The translations under genes were made by a program, and so were the position numbers. This document shows, piece by piece, positions 31,098 through 33,698 of a DNA stretch of 33,698 nucleotides. The notes under the pieces are model-generated. The model did no database searches. It worked only from the letters and a program-made list of their open reading frames with translations, and had not been told where the DNA came from. Every line of letters begins with the position of its first letter. Within the stretch, counting starts at the first letter, position 1. Source of the stretch: JAMXLO01 sp041487355 (GTDB taxonomy: Bacteria; Pseudomonadota; Alphaproteobacteria; Acetobacterales; Acetobacteraceae); the NCBI GenBank assembly GCA_041487355.1, contig JBGPND010000036.1, forward strand, positions 1 through 33,698, read 5' to 3'.

Positions 31098-32057
31098 ATG
31101 TCGATCGACCTTACCGACCCGATCTTCCACGATGAGACCGCCGCCCGCGAGTACTTCGAGGCGCAGCGTTGGCCGAACGGCCCCGATTGTCCGCATTGCG
31201 GCGAGACAGAGAACGTCCATCGGATGGAGGGCGAATCCCACCAGGACGGCATGTGCTATTGCCGTTCCTGCGGTAAAAAGTTCACGGTCACGGTCGGGTC
31301 CGTTATGGAGCGCAGCCATATTTCGCTGGCGAAGTGGGCGCTGGCGTTCCGCCTCATGGCCGCTTCAAAGAAGGGCGTTTCAGCCCACCAACTGCACCGC
31401 ACGCTGGATATCACCTATAAATCAGCTTGGTTCCTCGCCCATCGCATCCGCGAGGCGATGGCTGACAAAGCGCCGACACCGATGGGTGGCGAAGGCACGG
31501 TCATCGAGGCGGACGAAGCGTACCACGGCAAGAAGGAAATCCCGACGCCAAGCCGTCACCGACGCGGCCAACCCTACATCAAGAGCGGCAAGGCGGCCGC
31601 GAAGCGCCCGATCTTCGCCCTTGTCGAACGTGGCGGCCAAGCTCGCGCGTTCACCATGCCGGTCGTCACCGCGAAAAACATCCGCGAGAAGCTGGTCACC
31701 CATGCCAGCCGCCAGAGCAAGCTGCACACCGACGAAAGCAACCTGTATCCGACCGTCGGGACCGAGTTCGCCGCGCATGAAACGGTGAACCATGGCGCCA
31801 AGGAATACGCTCGCGGCAAAGGGACCGATCTGGTCACCACCAATTCGGTTGAAGGCTTCTTCGGCATCTTCAAGCGCGGCATGGTTGGCGTGTATCAGCA
31901 TTGCGGCGAGCAGCACCTGCAACGCTATCTGGACGAATTCAGCTTCCGCTATTCCAACCGCATCCGGCTTGGCATTGACGACGACCGCCGCATGGAACTT
32001 GCCGTGATCGGAGCGGCTGGGAAGCGCCTGACCTATCGGCGGATTGAAGCGGCCTAA
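31098..32057 (+). CDS. IS1595-family transposase
   Basis: The 319-aa product has an N-terminal zinc ribbon (C31-x2-C34 ... C55-x2-C58) and an ISXO2-like catalytic domain. Candidate acidic residues are D139 in IEADEAYHG, D212 in LHTDESNLY, and N249/E252 in TTNSVEGFFGIFKRG with K259, the DDNK/DDEK arrangement of IS1595 elements. A good ribosome site (AGGAG) precedes the ATG. The stop overlaps the end of a 58-aa gene on the other strand. Full IS ends could not be defined: the upstream direct repeats do not recur as a clear inverted copy downstream. It may be an intact, low-copy insertion. Confidence 0.9.
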   Translation: MSIDLTDPIFHDETAAREYFEAQRWPNGPDCPHCGETENVHRMEGESHQDGMCYCRSCGKKFTVTVGSVMERSHISLAKWALAFRLMAASKKGVSAHQLHRTLDITYKSAWFLAHRIREAMADKAPTPMGGEGTVIEADEAYHGKKEIPTPSRHRRGQPYIKSGKAAAKRPIFALVERGGQARAFTMPVVTAKNIREKLVTHASRQSKLHTDESNLYPTVGTEFAAHETVNHGAKEYARGKGTDLVTTNSVEGFFGIFKRGMVGVYQHCGEQHLQRYLDEFSFRYSNRIRLGIDDDRRMELAVIGAAGKRLTYRRIEAA

Positions 32058-32230
32058 GACTCCCCGCCAGTTGGCGCGTGCTTTCGTCGCCTGGCGGCTG
32101 CGGCACCCTTTGACTTAGCTGGCGCCTTGGCTGGTTTCGCGGTGCGGGGCTGCGGCGGGGTGTGCAGCGCCTTGCGAACGGCTGCATTCATACGCCGCTC
32201 GATTTCATCGGGAGGCAGTTCTTGTTCCAT
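32054..32230 (-). CDS. Small basic protein, 58 aa, likely passenger of the IS1595 element
   Basis: An ORF on the minus strand starts MEQELPPDEIERRMNAAVRK and continues ALHTPPQPRTAKPAKAPAKS to a basic end with RRRK. The first 22 residues would form an amphipathic helix and the remainder is a disordered Lys/Ala/Pro tail. This pattern (DE-x-ER-R-x-NAA-x-x-x-AL-x-TPP) is familiar from small alphaproteobacterial proteins found next to transposases and toxin-like genes. Its stop overlaps the transposase stop. A perfect -35 word TTGACA lies on the same strand at 32265-32260. No clear ribosome site is seen. Function unknown. Confidence 0.6.
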   Translation of the reverse strand: MEQELPPDEIERRMNAAVRKALHTPPQPRTAKPAKAPAKSKGAAAARRRKHAPTGGES

Positions 32231-32274
32231 GGCGGGATTCGGGTCGGCATGCTAACCATTGTCAAGCCGTAGCT

Positions 32275-32301
32275 GGCCGGGGTTTTCCAAGAACCCCGGC
32301 C
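32275..32301. repeat. Hairpin GGCCGGGGTT/AACCCCGGCC
   Basis: A 10-bp exact stem with the 7-base loop TTCCAAG lies between the divergent 58-aa and zinc-ribbon genes. It resembles a terminator stem but is upstream of both genes, so it is more likely a repeat or regulatory RNA structure. Confidence 0.6.
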
Positions 32302-32332
32302 TACGGTGGACGCGAATGCCATTACCATCCGC

Positions 32333-32372
32333 GGGCCGCATGCCGGCCTTGTATCAGGCCGGCGCTGCCCGC
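32333..32372 (+). promoter_or_regulatory. Stem-loop in the leader of the zinc-ribbon gene
   Basis: GCGGGC (32333-32338) pairs with GCCCGC (32367-32372), and GCCGGCCT (32342-32349) with AGGCCGGC (32356-32363) around TGTATC. The structure ends about five bases before the AGGAGCGG ribosome binding site at 32377. It could control translation or reflect a decayed repeat. Confidence 0.45.
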
Positions 32373-32389
32373 TCAACAGGAGCGGAAAC

Positions 32390-32623
32390 ATGTCGCCGCC
32401 TGACGAACTTCAGTTACGCATTTACCCGCTGCTTTGCCCGGAATGCGAGCACGTGTCGCATAAGCACCTCTTGGAACTTATACACAGCGCGCGTCTCCCC
32501 TGCGATTGCTGTGGCCGCTCGATCAATCTCGCACGTGAATATGGGAAGGCCAGACTTGAGGAAATCCTCGTAGGCTTGGGCCGCCGTGGGTTCGTGATCC
32601 CGGACAACAAGAAACTCGATTAG
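32390..32623 (+). CDS. Zinc-ribbon-like small protein, 77 aa
   Basis: The 77-aa product starts MSPPDELQLRIYPLLCPECE and has two cysteine knuckles, CPEC (residues 16-19) and CDCC, separated by about 20 residues, as in a treble-clef or zinc ribbon. A basic helical end (REYGKARLEEILVGLGRRGF) follows. The ATG at 32390 is preceded by AGGAGCGG; an ATG at 32306 would add 28 residues that look non-coding. It probably binds zinc and nucleic acid or protein, but no family is recognised. It is 61 bases before the membrane-peptide gene, on the same strand, so an operon is possible. Confidence 0.65.
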   Translation: MSPPDELQLRIYPLLCPECEHVSHKHLLELIHSARLPCDCCGRSINLAREYGKARLEEILVGLGRRGFVIPDNKKLD

Positions 32624-32684
32624 GTCATCGCATGCCTGATCGGCGGTGTGAGGTCGGGGCGGATCGATCATAGGAAAAATTCCA

Positions 32685-32810
32685 ATGTTGAAGGTTGTAT
32701 TTTTCGCGCTGCTAGACTGGGGAATTTGGGTTGCCGGTGGTGTGATCGTCTGCGTGATTTTGGGGTTTCTTGTGATGGCGCGCGAACACTGGCGCGCCCG
32801 TCCAAAGTAA
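32685..32810 (+). CDS. 41-aa membrane peptide coupled to the downstream HEPN-like gene
   Basis: A 41-residue ORF reads MLKVVFFALLDWGIWVAGGV and continues with IVCVILGFLVMAREHWRARPK. Residues 3-31 are hydrophobic, followed by a basic tail with two tryptophan/arginine groups, fitting a single-pass protein with its C-terminus in the cytoplasm (positive-inside rule). AGGAAA precedes the ATG. The stop TAA shares its last A with the ATG of the next gene (TAATG), a classic sign of coupled translation. It is too short for most gene finders. It could be a toxin-like or anchoring peptide for the partner; no homologue is recognised. Confidence 0.65.
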   Translation: MLKVVFFALLDWGIWVAGGVIVCVILGFLVMAREHWRARPK

Positions 32811-33466
32811 TGGCGGAGAGAAACCCCTGGGATCGGCCGCCGCTCGCGCGACAAGGGAATCGCTCCGATCGGGTGCTGTTCGAGTCCATCGGCCGCACGC
32901 TGAATGCGTGGGAACAAATCGAAAGTGAACTAGCCCACCTCTATTCGGCGCTTCTTACCGGGGACAGATTCGATCTGCCAGCTAACCTCGCCTATGGCGT
33001 GCCCAATACAATCCGACTGAGGCTGGCCGGGCTTCAAAGAGTAGCGAAAGCGCATTGGGTTCAGCGCCCCTCTCAAGAGATCGAGGCGGAATTCGAGCGG
33101 CTTTCGGATCTGGTTGATCGGTACTCCGACCGCCGCAACGACATCGCGCATGGCATCGCGCGCCCCTTTCAGTGGATCGTCACCCCCAATTTGGAAGGGC
33201 TCGTTATGATCCCGTCGCGGAATTCGGCGTGGTACGTGATCCCACCACATTATCGTCCGAAAACGGAGCCGGGAGCGTACCCGGCCTATCTTCTCACCTC
33301 TCGCGAGATCAACGCTTTCGGCGCCGTCTTTCTGAAAATCACGCACGCTCTGTCAAATCTGTCTCTTTGGACGATTCAACACGTACCTGTTCCATCAGGA
33401 GGTATCCGTCCCGTGCCAAGTGCTTTGCCGTATAGGGTCCCAGTCCCCCGTATTCTTCGAGAATAG
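32810..33466 (+). CDS. HEPN-like protein, 218 aa
   Basis: The product is mainly helical over residues 20-115 (RTLNAWEQIESELAHLYSAL; NTIRLRLAGLQRVAKAHW; EIEAEFERLSDLVDRYSDRR) and then has RRNDIAHGIAR, where R109-N-D-I-A-H114 fits the Rx4-6H motif of HEPN ribonucleases and HEPN-type adaptors. A beta-rich segment follows (FQWIVTPNLEGLVMIP, WYVIPPHY) with a last helix around 185-200. No nucleotidyltransferase (MNT) partner is present. The start ATG at 32810 overlaps the membrane-peptide stop. HEPN proteins often act as RNases in toxin-antitoxin, phage-defence or CRISPR systems, but the motif also occurs by chance or in non-enzymatic members, so function is a hypothesis. The last ~40 residues (PVPSGGIRPVPSALP) are Pro/Val-rich and antisense to another ORF. 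Confidence 0.6.
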   Translation: MAERNPWDRPPLARQGNRSDRVLFESIGRTLNAWEQIESELAHLYSALLTGDRFDLPANLAYGVPNTIRLRLAGLQRVAKAHWVQRPSQEIEAEFERLSDLVDRYSDRRNDIAHGIARPFQWIVTPNLEGLVMIPSRNSAWYVIPPHYRPKTEPGAYPAYLLTSREINAFGAVFLKITHALSNLSLWTIQHVPVPSGGIRPVPSALPYRVPVPRILRE

Positions 33467-33542
33467 AGGCGCCCTTCTCGATCATCTTCTGAGTGATCGA
33501 GTCTGGAACCGGCTGGGGGTCATCAATGATCCGGAGTGCCAT
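33339..33542 (-). CDS. Uncharacterised small protein, 67 aa, antisense to the HEPN-like gene end
   Basis: The ORF reads MALRIIDDPQPVPDSITQKM and continues as IEKGASILEEYGGLGPYTAK and HLARDGYLLMEQV. Composition is natural for a soluble protein with two helices and an acidic/basic end, better than typical shadow ORFs. It has no clear ribosome site and overlaps 128 bases of the convergent HEPN-like gene. Either this ORF or the last 40 residues of the HEPN-like protein may be spurious; both could be real. A family A repeat starts 27 bases upstream of its ATG. Confidence 0.4.
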   Translation of the reverse strand: MALRIIDDPQPVPDSITQKMIEKGASILEEYGGLGPYTAKHLARDGYLLMEQVRVESSKETDLTERA

Positions 33543-33568
33543 CGCCGGGTTTTTATTTTCATCCTTTC

Positions 33569-33669
33569 ACCGTCATGGCCGTCCCCGGACTTGATCCGGG
33601 GATCACCCGGCAACCCGTACCAGCACCGGTGGCGCGACGGATGGCCGGGACACGCCCGGCCATGACGGT
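33569..33669. repeat. Family A composite palindrome at the window end
   Basis: ACCGTCATGGCCGTCCCCGG begins at 33569 and GCCCGGCCATGACGGT ends at 33669, with the core CCGGACTTGATCCGG at 33586-33600. The spacer TACCAGCACCGG matches the copy at 14011. No gene is seen after it up to 33698. Confidence 0.9.
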
Positions 33670-33698
33670 GGGGGTAGCGCAGGTGGGTCATCGTCTTC

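Noticed and set aside
32420..32670. Minus-strand ORF beginning MIDPPRPHTADQACDDL opposite the zinc-ribbon gene
   Set aside because: It looks protein-like only as the in-phase antisense of the plus-strand gene, has no ribosome site, and the plus frame has a strong one plus two cysteine knuckles.

Overview
The window is GC-rich, mostly densely coded chromosomal DNA from what looks like an alphaproteobacterium. An Acetobacteraceae/Rhodospirillales-like host is my inference, from the Fnr cysteine layout, the DUF1326, dodecin and DUF1045 genes, and the many intergenic palindromes around CCGGACTTGATCCGG. No marker gene here fixes the genus.

Left part (1-8.9 kb): the start of a VOC-type dioxygenase gene, a tiny exported peptide, cyclopropane-fatty-acid synthase, an anaerobic coproporphyrinogen oxidase (hemN) behind a perfect Fnr/FixK box, an unknown protein, and a divergent locus with an Fnr-type regulator on one side and a GNAT-like gene plus an NRAMP-related transporter on the other, sharing a second Fnr box. 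A tRNA-Leu(CAA), a phytanoyl-CoA-dioxygenase-like gene and a tRNA-Asn(GTT) follow.

Middle (9-14.6 kb): a DUF1326 protein, a dodecin, a pair of acyl-CoA dehydrogenases in one operon, a class IV aminotransferase, a MITE-like element with 38-nt inverted ends, and a small lipoprotein.

Core (14.7-24.1 kb): a carbon-phosphorus lyase locus for phosphonate breakdown. phnF and a second phnM-like gene run leftward. phnG-H-I-J-K-L-M and a DUF1045 gene run rightward from a shared control region holding a palindrome of the HutC/GntR type. phnN converges on the DUF1045 gene and overlaps its end. PhnG/H/I/L would attach the phosphonate to ribose triphosphate, PhnM would remove pyrophosphate, PhnJ (radical SAM, all cysteines present) would cut the C-P bond, and PhnN would make PRPP. 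No phnP and no phnCDE transporter lie in the window; the DUF1045 protein, a 2H-phosphoesterase, is a candidate for the PhnP step. Two intergenic palindromes interrupt the operon, between phnI/phnJ and phnK/phnL.

Right part (24.1-33.7 kb): a gamma-glutamyltransferase gene with one base missing, a PPC/DUF296-like protein, a repeat mosaic, a two-gene operon (ThDP-dependent enzyme, then a TPR-glycosyltransferase-like protein), a small unknown gene, and an accessory segment. That segment has an IS1595-family transposase with an oppositely oriented 58-aa basic protein gene overlapping its end, a 77-aa zinc-ribbon protein, and a tightly coupled pair: a 41-aa membrane peptide and a 218-aa protein with a HEPN-like Rx4H motif. 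This pair is the best candidate for an undescribed system in the window.
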